64,000 nt of DNA from the NCBI GenBank assembly GCA_031308135.1, contig JAHLJT010000631.1, positions 32,039,522 to 32,103,521 of the forward strand, given 5' to 3'. Shown in pieces: positions 1 to 11,620 of the stretch (position 1 is its first letter; the number at the start of each line of letters is the position of its first letter). The translations under genes and the position numbers were made by a program. The notes beneath the pieces are model-generated. The model made no database searches and had not been told where the DNA came from. It saw nothing but the letters and a program-made list of their open reading frames with translations. This DNA comes from Acheta domesticus. Taxonomy: Eukaryota; Arthropoda; Insecta; Orthoptera; Gryllidae.

Positions 1-210
1 GTCTACTCGGAGGTGGCGCTGCGCGACGCCGCGCTGCTGTGCGCCGCCGAGGCGCAGCGTCTGCGCGCCGTGCGCTGCGAGCTGCAGGGCCTCTCCTACA
101 TCAACGCGCAGCCGACCCCCCGCCCCAGCGCGCAGACACCGCACAAGCCCGCGCCTGCGCCAGCGCCCGCGCCCAAGCACGCGGCGGGCGACGACAAGCA
201 AAGCGCTTAG
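1..210 (+). CDS. Terminal coding exon of an unrecognised gene (5' part outside window)
   Basis: The frame is open from base 1 and stops at TAG 208-210, giving 69 residues. The first half (about residues 1-40) is Ala/Leu/Arg-rich and could be helical (ALRDAALLCAAEAQ). The second half is a Pro/Ala/Lys-rich low-complexity tail (repeated PAPAP) ending in GDDKQSA. Nearly all codons end in G or C, as in the receptor exons farther right and unlike the AT-rich DNA after the stop. A polyadenylation signal follows within ten bases. I do not recognise the protein and assign no function. The exon or gene continues to the left of the window. A partial second copy of this end lies at 749-904. Confidence 0.65.
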   Translation, partial: VYSEVALRDAALLCAAEAQRLRAVRCELQGLSYINAQPTPRPSAQTPHKPAPAPAPAPKHAAGDDKQSA

Positions 211-216
211 CTCTTG

Positions 217-222
217 AATAAA
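217..222 (+). terminator. Polyadenylation signal AATAAA
   Basis: A perfect AATAAA lies only 7 nt after the stop codon of the 1-210 exon, so the 3' UTR would be very short. In the duplicated copy (stop 902-904) the matching position reads ATAAAG, so the signal is degraded there. Confidence 0.55.
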
Positions 223-748
223 GAAATTCCCGTTACTTATTTTATCAGTCTTACCACACATCTTGTTTCATTTTTTTAGTCGTAGTCGTAGTCAATTCCA
301 TTAAAATAGTTCCAGTGTGAGTAGCTGTGTGATGAAGAAAAGCTCTGGCAGGCGGAGTTTGATAGTTGCGATCAAAGAAATACGTAATGTTCGCCATGTA
401 CCTCTCTTATCCTCAAGCGTGGGAATAACATCAATCCCAGGTTTTGTGGACACCCATTAGATAGCCGTCAAAGTTGGATAATCGACCCCAAAGGCCAACA
501 ATACGCATATATAAAGTCGCATCATATGCTGATGCCATTAGCGACGAATATATGTTAGAGTGAAAATACCATTACTGGCACATACATTGCATTGCAATAT
601 ATGGTTGAGATTTACACTATTTCATGTTACAAATGTCATCCAATACTTCACAGTTCCATGCAGATCTATTTTTATTCATTAGAATTAATGGAGATTCACG
701 TTAACGGAGATCTTTATCGTATCTAGTGCGGTTGTCGTATCTAGTGCG

Positions 749-904
749 GCCGTGCGCTGCAAGCTTCAGGGCCTCTCCTACGTGAACGCGCAGCCACGCT
801 CCAGCGCTCAGACCCCGTCCAAGCCTGTGCCCAAGCCTGTGCCCAAGCCCGCGTCCAAGCACGCGCCCAAGCACGCGGCGGGCGACGACAAACAAAGCGC
901 TTAG
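749..904 (+). pseudogene. Partial duplicate of the 1-210 terminal exon
   Basis: From GCC at 749 the frame reads AVRCKLQGLSYVNAQP and then a Pro/Lys-rich tail, ending in the same GDDKQSA and TAG (902-904). It has a 12-nt in-frame expansion in the KPVPKP section relative to the first copy. It lacks the first 22 codons present in copy 1. The frame is intact, so besides a dead fragment it could be an alternative last exon: a CTAG (741-744) precedes TGCGGCC, although the pyrimidine tract there is poor. The substitutions are mild, so selection or recent origin is possible. Confidence 0.6.
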
Positions 905-1080
905 CTATTGTATAAAGAAATACCGTTACTTATTTTTTCAGTATTACCAGACATCTTGTTTAATTTATTTAGTAGCTGTGCGTCGAAGAAAAGCTCTGGC
1001 AGGCGGAGTTTGGTAGTTGCGGTCAAAGGAATGCGTCATGTTCTCCGCATGTCTCTCTTACCCCTCTAGCGTGAGAATTA

Positions 1081-1320
1081 AACTATTGTTCGATTTTCCA
1101 ACTCTACCTCTCAAGCCTCTACTGGTCACGATGGAATATCACATGCCATTTCGCGTCTTTCTCGGTCCTCCTGCTAGATGTCGCATGGACGCAAACACTG
1201 CTTGATACGGTCGCGATCATGTCAAATCTAGCGGCACGGCCGAGAAAGACGCGGAATACCGTGACATATTCCATCGTGAAGACGGGCCTTGAGAGGCAGA
1301 GTTAGAAAAATCGCACTATA
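1081..1320. mobile_element. Inverted-repeat MITE, family M1, copy A
   Basis: About 80-bp terminal inverted repeats (left near 1081-1165, right near 1240-1320) are built around GATGGAATAT.ACA and TTTCGCGTCTTTCTC, with AAAATCGCACTATA at the right end. It interrupts unit 2 of the tandem duplication and is absent from unit 1, which dates it after the duplication. There is no coding capacity. The same family recurs at 13618-13870 and 42425-42625. Confidence 0.75.
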
Positions 1321-1602
1321 AGCCCAGGCAAGGGAGACACCGTTAGCTAGTCGGCAAAGGCAGACAATCGATTCAAAATGACAAAAATATACATATACAA
1401 AGTTGTATCGACTTTGTATATATCATTAGCGAACTGATACCATTAGCGACTAATTTAAGTTAGAGTGAAAATACCGTTACTGGCACATATGTTGCATTGC
1501 GATATACGGTTGAGTTTACACTATTTCATTTTATAAATGCCATCCAATGCTTCAAAGTTCCATGCAGATCTATTTTTATCCATTAGAATTAACTGGATAT
1601 TC

Positions 1603-4600
1603 CCGTTAACGGAGATCTTTATCGTATCTAGTGCGATTACCAGAACTTTCTTCCGAGGGGAATTCGGCGTGTGACATAAGATCATGACATTTTGTCGGAC
1701 CTCCTCCGTCAGCGTGAATAAGCGTTCGCGCTCGCAGCCGCACCACTCACTCCGCCCGGTGCACCCATGAGAAATGATTTGCTAAATTGCTGATTAATGA
1801 AATCTCGTTTCTTATTTTATTACTGTTACGCGACATCGATATTTCCTTACTACCATTAGAAGAGGTTTACGTTATCGGAAATCTTCGAGGAATCTAGTTC
1901 AGTTATCAGGACTTTCGTTTCCACGGGATTTCGACTTTTAACATATGAACTTAGGACTCGGATCTGTTTGGTCCACACGGAGAAGCGCGATCGTGGCTAC
2001 AACCTGCTATGACCGTCTCCTTGCAACATAGGAATTCGGTTGTTGAGTGCAAACAGGCGTAATTTTTTCTTTTATTACCGTTACAGGGGAGTTTGGCCGA
2101 GATGGCTAAGAACGTGTATCGACTCAGCTCTTCGGTTCGAGTCCCACCTTGTGCATAGTTGTTTGTCCCTTGTCGCTCATGTATGTGTAGTCGCGGAGGG
2201 CCTCGCGTTCTGCTGACCACAGATCAGACAAGTCCGCAAGTGTTGGCGTCTAGTGTATGGTCCAATATGCGTCTCATCGGGTCGTAAAGGGTAACTGACT
2301 ATTAAAAGCCCTAGAAGAAGGCAGGATATCTACTAAACCCCGAATCTTTGCCGTATGTAGTCTATTTTCCGAAAATTTCTTTCGAGGAAGGTTCATTCAA
2401 GGTTCACGGATAAGCCTCCAGAAGCTGTTCTACGTGAGTGCGGACAAGCGCGGCCGCCTCCAAAACTCTCTGGTACTCCTGCCCCTGAAAATTTTGTTTA
2501 TGAATTCTGAAAGCATATGTTTCTTAACCCATTCTTCCAAAGGGTTAACATCGAGGGGCCACATGCTAAAGAATATGGTCACCGGGGGCCATACCATTTT
2601 TTAAAATTTATTGGTGAAATCATTTTCAGATGTTATAGAATTTTAGAAAGAGTAAGTATTTCATCAAATTCAATGATATTCAGGATATTTCTAAGGAAAT
2701 ACAAATAAATAAATATTAAGTGCTTTTTAGTAAGAAAAAGTAATGTATTGAAGAAAAAACTACAAAACAAAATACATGGGAAAAATCCTAAAAAATACAA
2801 TAACGCTGCTACAAGCGGTAATTAAAAATACTAAGAGCATTCTATAACATATTCTTTGCTCAATTAGAGAAACTAAATCAATTTGAAACCCCCTGGAAAG
2901 ATGTAAACCTGTTAATAAAACACCAGCGTGAGGACCACCCGTGACTCTCATGGACCTCACTGGGAGTATTACTGGGGCCCACCAGTGGACCTCACGGCGC
3001 CAGTCAAACAGCATGAGGCCCACCCGTGATCCTCAAGGCAGTCAATGTGTCAATTATCGTCCCCACGATTCCGTGACCAAAATTTTCATTCAGTGGAAGC
3101 TTGTTAACCGAATACTTATCAGTTCTATCTACTTAGGTTTTTTTTTCAAGAATTATGTATATGTATTCACAACTCTGTGGGACCTCCTAGTCGAGCAGAT
3201 AGAAATAAATTTAAAAAAATACTTATCAGAAAAAGTTGGGAAATCCGGAGCATTTCAAAAAACCGTCTAGCGAACCTGTTGACCACCGCATTTCACATGG
3301 AGAGATCTGCGAAATGCAGAGGTAGAATGTCAGGGTCTTGCTCATTACACAAATAATGACCGCAAGAGGGGAGATCGAACAAGAGATCCGTAACAGCACG
3401 TACATTTCCAGATCTTCAGGGAATCTTTTCCGCCTCCACAGACGCGATCAAACGTCATTTGGCGCTCCGGCGACCGCGCGCGAATGACGTTGAAAAATGA
3501 ACACATCGGTATTTGTACTAATGAAACAATGTGCAACTTCTTATTAAATTTTGTTAGCGGAGATCTTCTGCCTTATCTCCTGCTGTTGCCAGAATTTTCT
3601 TTCGAATTGAGTTCGACAAATTAACATTTTCACGCAACACAAGACTTTGAGCTATTTATTACGTGTCGGTTAACTCAAGCGCTCGCACCTAGCACATCAT
3701 TTTGCGGCCGCTGAGACAAAAAATATTAGCTTTGTATGTAAAGAAATCAGGAGCTATTCCTTGTTTAATGGCCATTACTCGAGATTTATGATTCCGGACA
3801 TCATTGCGTATCTAATGCCCTTGTCAGAAATATCTTTCGAAAGAATTGGGAGTTTTGCATTTAACCTAAGTACGAAAAAGTCATGTTGATAAAGGCGAAA
3901 AAAGTATCGTGCTTTGTTAGGAAAATAGAACCGGCTGTCCCATGTCACAGATATGCTGCATGTAAACGAACCTGAAACCTAAATGACGCCTGAGCAAAAT
4001 TTTAAAATCGCTCTTCACCCTTTTAACTTTTCGTGACTTGATGGCTGTGTGGCGAAAATCCTGCACCTTTCTTCATCGTTGGTGACAGGTAAGGGGGTTA
4101 TCTCATTCTAAAATGTAATGTACTTCATTAGATTCTCGGCGGTAAACATCTTTGCCGAAAAACAGCGCAGAATTATAAAATCAATAAAAACAATAACAAA
4201 ACGGCATATTAATATTCCAAGAGTTCCCTTTCGTCTCCATCAAAGCGTGCGAGTGACACACGCAATCCGCCCGCCAATGCAGAGAATAAACAGCTCGGCT
4301 TTCGTAACGACGGTACAGCGCGCAATCGTCTATTGTATTTCAATAGAATATATCTTTTGCGCATCTCACACGTAACCATTCTTTATAGAAGAGACCTCTA
4401 AAGAAAGAGAATTTCGCGGAGACGTAATGAATTGCACTTTGACTTTAAACATATGAAAGAGTTGTTTAAAAACAGCATCTAAATATTCACGTCAAGTGCA
4501 ACTCACAACACTCGGCAGCATATTTGAATCTATATCGTTAAATAACTTCTAAACGAAGAATTTTAGGGCCTTAAAATCTAAAACCATGATGACGAAGGCC

Positions 4601-5500
4601 TCAAATAAACGTTCCTCACACCATAATCATGATCACCATAAGCATGAGATCTTCTTGACCATTCTATTACATTTTTACTGGTCCGGCAATTCTCGATATT
4701 ATCCTACCAGAGACGGTGCAGAATCTGCAAATGGATGTGAAATTAAATTAATTTCTTAATATTCTTCGCAGTTGAATTACACGAGTGTATCTAGCTGCTC
4801 GGTAATACAGTTAAATAAGAATAGTTTGTATTGACAAAGGTGTATTGCACTTTTATCAATTACAAGGGTCTTGAAGAAAAATATCCATTACAGTTTTAAT
4901 ATGGAAATGTGAAAATAGGGAAGAGGGTTGGTACATGTATGAGTTCTCGCACGGGTACGCTAGTTCCTTATTTAATTTCGCTGGCGAAGATCTTGTGCCG
5001 CAACCAGTGCTGTTGGTAGGATTTTCTTTAGGGGAGAGCTCGGCAAGTGAACATTTAATAAGAACACGAAACCCCAGCTCTTGAGAACGTAGGCATTCTG
5101 CCCACATCCACTCAAAATGGCGACGCTGAGACACAAATTGCTTGGTCTTTTAATAACGAAATCACGATATATCGTTATTTAATTAATATCATCGATACTT
5201 GCGTTATCGGAGATATCTTACTGAATCCAATGTTGTCAGAAATCTCTTTCGAGAACCGCAAGACATTTAATATAAGTCAGGAATTTTAAGAGCCAAAACT
5301 TCTTCGTACACCTTTCTTTCTGGAAGGAAAGCAAAGCTCTTTTCCCATGATACTGGTGGGCTGCGTGTAAACGACTTTAACCTATGGGCTACTGGTGGAC
5401 TGTGTGTAAACACCCTTAAACCTAATACGTTTGGTAGAATTTTAAAACCGCTTCTGCTCTAATCTCATCCGCTCGCTTCCAGGTGGCAGAGTGGCGATAT
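1603..5500 (+). repeat. Old, decayed array of related repeat units
   Basis: A block of the form GTTATCGGAGATCTT ... TTGTCAGAAnTTTCTTTCGAG recurs at about 1603-1670, 1869-1925, 3551-3630, 3795-3865, 4981-5062 and 5201-5272. The blocks come in pairs 220-266 bp apart. After the last block of two pairs there is a second shared stretch with TGTAAACGA, AACCTA and AATTTTAAAA (about 3930-4020 and 5350-5460), giving a longer period of roughly 1.43 kb. The block also ends both units of the fresher duplication upstream, so all are probably relatives. No intact coding tail survives in the older units. A local 38-bp tandem copy lies at about 5365-5440. Confidence 0.6.
2086..2152 (+). other. tRNA-like sequence (A and B boxes), probably a SINE head or tRNA pseudogene
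   Basis: TGGCCGAGATGG (2094-2105) fits a pol III A box of the tRNA-Ser/Leu kind. GGTTCGAGTCC (2134-2144) is a perfect B box. The two are too close for a class II tRNA with a long variable arm, and no acceptor-stem pairing is evident, so I do not call a functional tRNA. Confidence 0.5.
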
Positions 5501-6954
5501 ATCAGCCTCTGTCACAAGCCAATAATATTGCGAAATAGACATAATTTTATTCTTGATAAAAATAAAGATCTTTAGATTCCAAGCAGTAAATGGCTTTATA
5601 TTTAACATCGCAGAATCACATTATCACGATCATCCCCATAATCATCAACAACAATAGCAAGATATTTACTTTAGTCTACATCCTAAGGCTCCGCGTACAC
5701 TGCCAACTGAGAGTGATAGACAGACTGTGTGAACACCCGACCGCGTCATCATGTAGCATACCTCGAGTACACAGCACGCAGTAATAATGTAGGAAATATT
5801 GCTGATTGTTTGGAAATACTTCTTTTCACAAAATCTACGTAATAAAATTGGAGAAAATTGATAGTATAAAAATAATATTTCATGAAAATGGCAAAATATG
5901 TAAAATATGTAATATTGTACTACATTTGTAAAATTATGTAAAGAAAATTTTGATATTGTGTTAGAAAAGCGACGATTCGCCAAAATCACGATTTTCAGAG
6001 CGGTAAGTAGAAAGACAAAAAATATGTAATTACGTAAATATCTGGTCTCTAAACATGAGTATGTGAGACAGCAAAGTCCCACCACCGCCTCCATCGCCTG
6101 CGCTCGCGCCTACAGACGTGCTCATACACGCGTTCTCTGTGCAGTGATAAGTCCTTTGTAGAACAGTGAAAGCACGTGCCATTAAATTATTTAATTTCGC
6201 AAACTCACAAATTTTTCGCGAGCCGATTTGAGTGTCATCGCTAGCATATTCGTTTAAGAGGAGAACTTCGACAGGTGATCATTTAACATAACATTCCAGA
6301 CTAAACTGCTGGAGACCTAACATTAAATTTTGCCAAAGCCATTTACTACCGACCAAATTAGTCAATTTTATAGATTGTTATTCTACAGTTTGGTGGATTG
6401 TTTGAACGCGAAATGCAGATATATGTGTATCTTAAGGCCCGCAAGTTAAATCGGTTTAATGACACACCTAAATAACCAAATTTGACAGAAATATGTCAGT
6501 AATTTCTGAATACACATTCATCAGAGCAGTAATAATAGATTAATTCTAAAACGTACGATCTGCTCTAGCTGGTAAAACACTCTTACGCCAACACACTGGC
6601 TAATTCTAATTTACCTCTAAATACCGGTATGCAGGTATTCATACCTTACTCCCACCTCGCATTCCATAGAATTAACTTACGGCCCTTCGGAAACAAAAGG
6701 GAGTAAATGCAAAACTAAATGTATTCGCTGAGGAATTGTAAGAAATATCGTCTGCCGTGTGCTGACATTTCCTTCGCCCCTTCGGTCGAAGTTTCCGCTG
6801 ACGCGTCGCGCCCGCCACTCACAGCGTCTGCCGGACGCTCAGCGCGGCTCAGCGGCGGCTCAGGCGCCGCGGCGGTGAGGGCGCGCGGAGCGCTACGCTG
6901 CGCGACGCACGTCCATTAGACGAAGCCGCAGGCGGAAAAGGGCTTTTCGACCTT
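5501..6954. other. Intergenic or intronic stretch without recognisable genes
   Basis: This is AT-rich DNA with stop-littered frames. A short GC-rich patch at about 6775-6925 contrasts with its surroundings but has no similarity I recognise; its short open frame is explained by base composition. Confidence 0.5.
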
Positions 6955-7549
6955 CATTGATTCACTGATTGTCAGATATTCCGGGCGCGTCAACTACTAA
7001 GGTCATTAGTCCCGTAAGTGTACTGCGTGTTTTTTTCATCGGGAGGTGGCGGCGGGATGGTGAGATCTAGCGCCGACCTATCGCACACTAGCGGGGGTTT
7101 CCCCAACCAGGTATCCTCCACCAGCGGGGCACCGCCCCAGATGGGTCAAGCTCTATGCCATCGACCGGTCTCCCGCATGTGTGGTAGTGTGGTGCGTGTT
7201 AGTGTAAGTATGTGTGTGTAAGAGGTGAGGATAGGAGAAGGAAGAGAAAGGAAAGATCGTGCGTGGTCCGTGGCCCATTTGTTAGGGTACTGCTCGGGCA
7301 TTCGCCTGGTGTTGATCGGAGAGACCAAGGAAAACTACCGATCAGAGCAGCCGGCCGCTTGAATTCTCTTCCAGACAGCGACCCAATTCTACGTAGGTGA
7401 CAGGCTAGTGTCGAAAATCCTGCCGCCATCGGAACTCGAACTTAGGACCTCCCGATCAGAGGCACTGCACTGACATCAGTTGATGCACTGAGCCACCTCT
7501 CGCGGTATGTCTATTAGAGAAAGCTGCAGGCGGGAAAGACTTTTTGGTC
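6911..7549. repeat. About 40-bp imperfect direct repeats flanking SINE S1
   Basis: The sequence around 6911-6952 (ATTAGACGAAGCCGCAGGCGG, then GGCTTTTCGACC) recurs at about 7508-7549 (ATTAGAGAAAGCTGCAGGCGG, then GACTTTTTGGTC). The SINE lies exactly between them. This may be an unusually long target-site duplication that has since diverged, or a pre-existing duplication. Confidence 0.6.
6955..7505 (-). mobile_element. tRNA-derived SINE, family S, copy S1 (near full length)
   Basis: Read on the minus strand, it begins with a tRNA-like head (A box TGGCTCAGTGCA, B box AGTTCGAGTTCC) near 7505. A body follows with the landmarks GGCAGGATTTTCGACACTAG, GCTGCTCTGATCGGTAGTTT, GGTGTTGATCGGAG and CACCAGCGGGGCACCGCCCC (the last two given as on the + strand). 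It ends in a CAAT-like tail near 6955. Length is about 550 bp, with no open frame of note. Ten further copies or fragments lie in the window. Confidence 0.85.
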
Positions 7550-9320
7550 ATAAAAAATGGTCATCTAATATTATTATTTTGTAGTGAATTTATCACAAAT
7601 CCCTTTTTTCATGCAATATAGTATTTGGTTAAGCCGAAAGTCCTCAAGTGTACATTATGTACACAAATTGTTTATGTTATCGATCATTGATATTGGTCTC
7701 CTCACAGAGGTCTCTTCATTCCATCGAAGTCGTGAAAAGGCTATACACTTCACCGACGTACTTATGTAAACATCGGGCCAATAATGATAAGAGTAGCATG
7801 CCCTCGCTCAAGGAATATTCGCAGTCATGGAACGTATACGTTTAATTTGTTGCAAACATGCTTCCGCTGATGTAACGAGAACGTTCGTAGTCTTTTAAAC
7901 CCTGTCGTACAAGTTTATAATAATATTTATCTTTAATTATATTGGGTGTATTAATGTTTCAGTAGTTAAAACAACGGTAATTGACTTGTTTATTTGGATA
8001 GTTAAACGGTGTCCCTATTCCTTATACGGAGTAAATGATAACATGCAACTTACAGTAAACTAACAGTTAACGGGAAACATTTATTGTTGTGGCGTAATTT
8101 TCTCTTTAACAATAACCCTCGGGTTCGTACCGAGGACTTTATTTGCATGTTTTATAACATAAAATAATTGTAATTTATTCCTTTCCTTAATTAACTCTTC
8201 GCGCCTTTGCTCTGTACCATCTAGTAAAATTCTTTGAACTACTCACCCGTTTGGAAACTTCAACTTGTCCGCATCCACTGAGTCGTAAAGCGCGCATAAT
8301 TAATTTACATTATATTCTTCATATACAATGAAAACATTGCATTACTCCTTAATCACAATACTCTGGATTGTACAAACTTACTGGCACTGGACTCTGCACC
8401 AACGAACGTCCATACCATATAGACGCGAAAATATTATAAGCAATTTTGAGCCAACGTGGTCGGAGTTTTCACTTAAGGTTGTAGAAAGATAAATCATAAT
8501 TTATAAATCTTCATACACTTGTGTATTTAATATTGTAAAGTACCACACAATTCTGTTATACACAACATTATATCATATTTCTACCCTCCAAAAATATTTT
8601 CACTTTTACCCTAGGTGTTCGAACAATCGAGGACCGCATTCGGCAGTTCGTATTCGCATTATGCGGTTTTTCGTTACTAGGGAACTTCAGGGAGTAGTGT
8701 CGGGCCAATTGTTTTTCTAAACACCGCTTCTCATTGGATCTGGCTAATATTTCAGAACTATCTTAATACTTCCCTCCCCTAACTTCCGTAATTCGCTCAC
8801 CGTATTCCAATTTATTCTTTAATAAGTTCAAAATGTCTAATTTGTTTCTTTCCAATAAGCCTATTCATTTCCAATGTCATGCTCTTTGAACACAAGTTAA
8901 TATGCCATTTCGGTATCGATCTTTGAGTAATAAAGCCCAAATAAATGCTGCTTATTTATTTTTTAACTACTTTTCAGTCACAATATTCTGTACATTTCAA
9001 TAATGCTGTAGTGATTTTGTTATAATTTAGTGATTATATGAAAATTTTAAATAACTTTTTAACGATAGTTATAATTATATTAAAATCAAATGTTTAAATT
9101 ATTTTATTTTGACATTTTTAGAACAATTTGTCCCTCTACTTAGGCAGTGCTGGCTTTTTTAAGAATGCTCTTGAATTGCGGTGTTGTTTTGTTAAACAAA
9201 TTCCATTTCCCAGGTTCAGATGTGAGCGCGACAGGTAGATTTCACGGATCTGAGAGGCATATCATTCAATTAGGCAACGTAAATAAACTTTTGAGCATCA
9301 TTTGCAGGTTAGGTACTATA
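7550..9320. other. AT-rich non-coding stretch
   Basis: No gene, RNA or clear repeat could be supported here. All frames are short and stop-rich. Confidence 0.45.
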
Positions 9321-9460
9321 ATAGTACATTATGAAACGATGATGTAAAGGTGGATATTAATTCACGAGTGTGTTATTATGATACGAGCGAGGAACGAGCG
9401 AGTCGTAAACTTCACACGAGTGTATTGACACCCATTACATTGAGTTTCATACGGTACTTT
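9321..9460. mobile_element. Small foldback MITE
   Basis: Left arm ATAGTACATTATGAAAC and right arm GTTTCATACGGTACT are imperfect inverted repeats. Inside, CACGAGTGTG and CACACGAGTG pair, and the centre reads ACGAGCGAGGAACGAGCGAG. The element is about 140 bp, with no coding capacity. Confidence 0.6.
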
Positions 9461-10264
9461 TTCTACGACTTGTGGTAACTTTTGTAAGTTAAACTTTTAC
9501 ATCGGATCGTTTTGTGGCAGTTCACACGCAGGATTCAGTCAAGGCCACCTAGCAGACAGCTCCCTACCTACTGCAAGGGGCTTCGTTTCGACAGACAGCC
9601 TGCGAGGGAAGTTGCTGCAATAATTCCCGACGTCACCAATTTTGCTTTTACACTTATTTCTGAAGGTCTCAAGACCACCTTAGATTCGCAAGGCATTTTA
9701 AATGTAACTTTTTTTTAGGACAACCACAAGGCAGCAACAAATAACCTAAAATGACTTGCGTTCAGATCTTAACCTTAATCAAATGTTCTCTTCAATAACT
9801 ACCACTGCACTAGTCAAATAGGATCAAGTGCAATAACAATTAAATTTATTTTAAATAATATTTCACGTTAAAAACTACTACTAATAAAATAAAATTGACA
9901 TGCGTAATAATATTAAATACAATTGTAATGGACACAATCGAACGAAACATTTACTTACATCGAACGAAACGCTTCTCTGTGATTGGTCAAGAACCTGTAT
10001 CATAATGAGAATTGTATCGAAAGGGGTATCATATGCAACTGGTTGCAGCCATCAAATAACAGCATTATACAATGGGAGTAAAAAATATAATAATCCATTG
10101 CAGATCAACACTTTATAAAAGTATGTCTTACGGTAACACAAACCCGCTCTTTGGAATCACTAACGTAACATTTTGAAATTACAAAGAATTTTGTAATTGT
10201 AGATATTGTGTTCCACGGTGCAAAAACCTTCTCATCATATAAGAGACAACTTCTGAAGTTTCTT
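9461..10264. other. AT-rich non-coding stretch
   Basis: Nothing coding was recognised. It leads into the 3' side of the minus-strand LINE fragment. Confidence 0.4.
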
Positions 10265-11110
10265 CGGCCGAGAACCCATGGGGCCCGTCTACTTCCCCCG
10301 CCCCATCTTCGCCAGTTCCAGAAGGCTTTGACCTACTGTGCAGAACGTAGACACTGTCGCTGAAAAAAGATAAAGCAATGCCGTATCATTTGTGCACTAG
10401 CAAAGCAAACAATGCAACCGACCGTCAATAGATCAAGGAGTTTATTTGGCCCTTTCTATATGAATCCCAGCAGGCTGCTACGTACTCTTAATACCGAACG
10501 AACAATGGTTTTATATGCTAGTTCTCTTGATTTACTACTTTCCTTCCTTAACACACGCACTACAAAGTGTAAAGATTTCCACGCCTTCCCAACAATAAAG
10601 TTGACGTGCTCCTCCCATCCAAGTTGTTCGTTAATTATTACCCGCAGATATTTACAACTAGTTATCTGTGGAATGATCTTATCGCAACCAAATACTTAGC
10701 TGCCCCTTTATTTCTACTACGCGTAAAACTATTTTGCATTTATCCGGATTTACCTTCATTCTATTGATTTCCGTCCATTATTCCGCGCATCGCAAGTCGC
10801 GCTGTAATTTATCCCGATCCAACACGTTCTCGATATTTCTATAAATAAGGCAGTCGTCTGCAAAAAGTTTAATTTTTTAACGTATGTCATTTCTGCTATG
10901 TCATTTACATACACCAAATATAGTAAAGGTCCCCTGCGGAACCACCGACGTTACACTTACTCTTTCCGACAGGCTGTTTCCCACTCTTACTCGCTGGTAC
11001 CGGTTATTTAGAAAATTCTTAATACATAGTATCATTCTTGAGTACAACCCTATTGTGTCCATTTTTTCAAGTGGTCTATCTGCCAGGAAATCTATATGTC
11101 AGGAAAGCCT
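10265..11110 (-). mobile_element. Jockey/CR1-like LINE reverse transcriptase fragment, inactivated
   Basis: On the minus strand the peptides appear in the order expected for a non-LTR reverse transcriptase: VTSVVPQGT near 10940, the catalytic block KLFADDCLIYRNIENVLD near 10865-10810, then NRMKVNPDKCKIV near 10770-10730. Farther on come SLLGFI.KGPNKLL and an Arg-rich end. FADD carries the metal-binding aspartates. Stops (for example after DLRCAE) and frame changes split the reading frame, so it is a dead copy. Neither the endonuclease domain nor ORF1 is present; the element is 5'-truncated. Confidence 0.8.
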
Positions 11111-11187
11111 CGATATGATTAAGTACGTGTCTCGCACTCTCAACAGGAGGGTCATACATTCTGCAGTTTGTTAACTTAAAATACGAC

Positions 11188-11234
11188 GTAATAATAATAA
11201 TAATAATAACAATAACAACAACAACAACAACAAA
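11188..11234. repeat. Microsatellite (TAA)n / (CAA)n
   Basis: TAATAATAATAA runs into ACAACAACAACA, a compound trinucleotide repeat. Confidence 0.9.
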
Positions 11235-11269
11235 GTTCATAAGTTTAATGTAACACCAAGGAGGCACTG

Positions 11270-11520
11270 ACAAAGGAGTCGGGGTCTGCTCTTGAAACCG
11301 TCGCGTCGCGTGGGGCGGGGGTCCCTCCCCCCACGCCGCAAGAAGTGCGTGACTGTCGGAATTTCTGAAGGTAGCTGAGCGAGGAGGGAAACTTCGCCGC
11401 CGCCGCCGGGTGACTTTGAGGCAAAGCGCCTGCCTCTCTGCTGACACTCCGCCGGGCGAGCAGCCACGCCCAGGCAGCTCCCACGCCCAGGCGCGCACAC
11501 AGACACGAGCGCTTTTTCAT
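11270..11520. other. GC-rich patch of unknown nature
   Basis: This is markedly GC-richer than the DNA on both sides, with short direct repeats such as CACGCCCAGGC. Overlapping open frames exist on the minus strand, but their peptides (Arg/Ala/Pro-rich) look like composition artefacts. It could be an exon of another gene or a repeat; I cannot tell which. Confidence 0.35.
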
Positions 11521-11530
11521 TCAGTATTTC

Positions 11531-11620
11531 GAACCTCCATATCTCAAACCTCCGTGTCTCAAACCTCCGTATCTCGAACCTACGCATCTCGAACCTCCGT
11601 ATTGTGAACCTCCGTATCAC
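11531..11620. repeat. 15-bp minisatellite, six copies
   Basis: Six head-to-tail units of consensus GAACCTCCGTATCTC start at 11531, 11546, 11561, 11576, 11591 and 11606, each with zero to four changes and no indels. The apparent minus-strand peptide repeat (RRFEI) is only its translation. Confidence 0.9.

Larger units (their letters stand above)
67..1634 (+). repeat. Tandem duplication of a gene 3' end plus its downstream DNA
   Basis: Unit 1 (67-748) and unit 2 (749-1634) are directly adjacent. They share the coding tail, the stop codon, the UTR segment TTAGCT..TTG.ATAAAGAAAT, the block AGAAAAGCTCTGGCAGGCGGAG, the block AGAGTGAAAATACC.TTACTGGC, and the end TTTATCGTATCTAGTGCG. Unit 1 is 682 bp. 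Unit 2 is longer, mainly because a MITE lies inside it (1081-1320). Confidence 0.85.

Noticed and set aside
2086..2152. Functional tRNA gene
   Set aside because: A and B boxes are present, but the acceptor stem, anticodon arm and variable arm cannot be built.
11531..11620. CRISPR array
   Set aside because: Units are contiguous 15-mers without spacers in an insect genome; it is a minisatellite.
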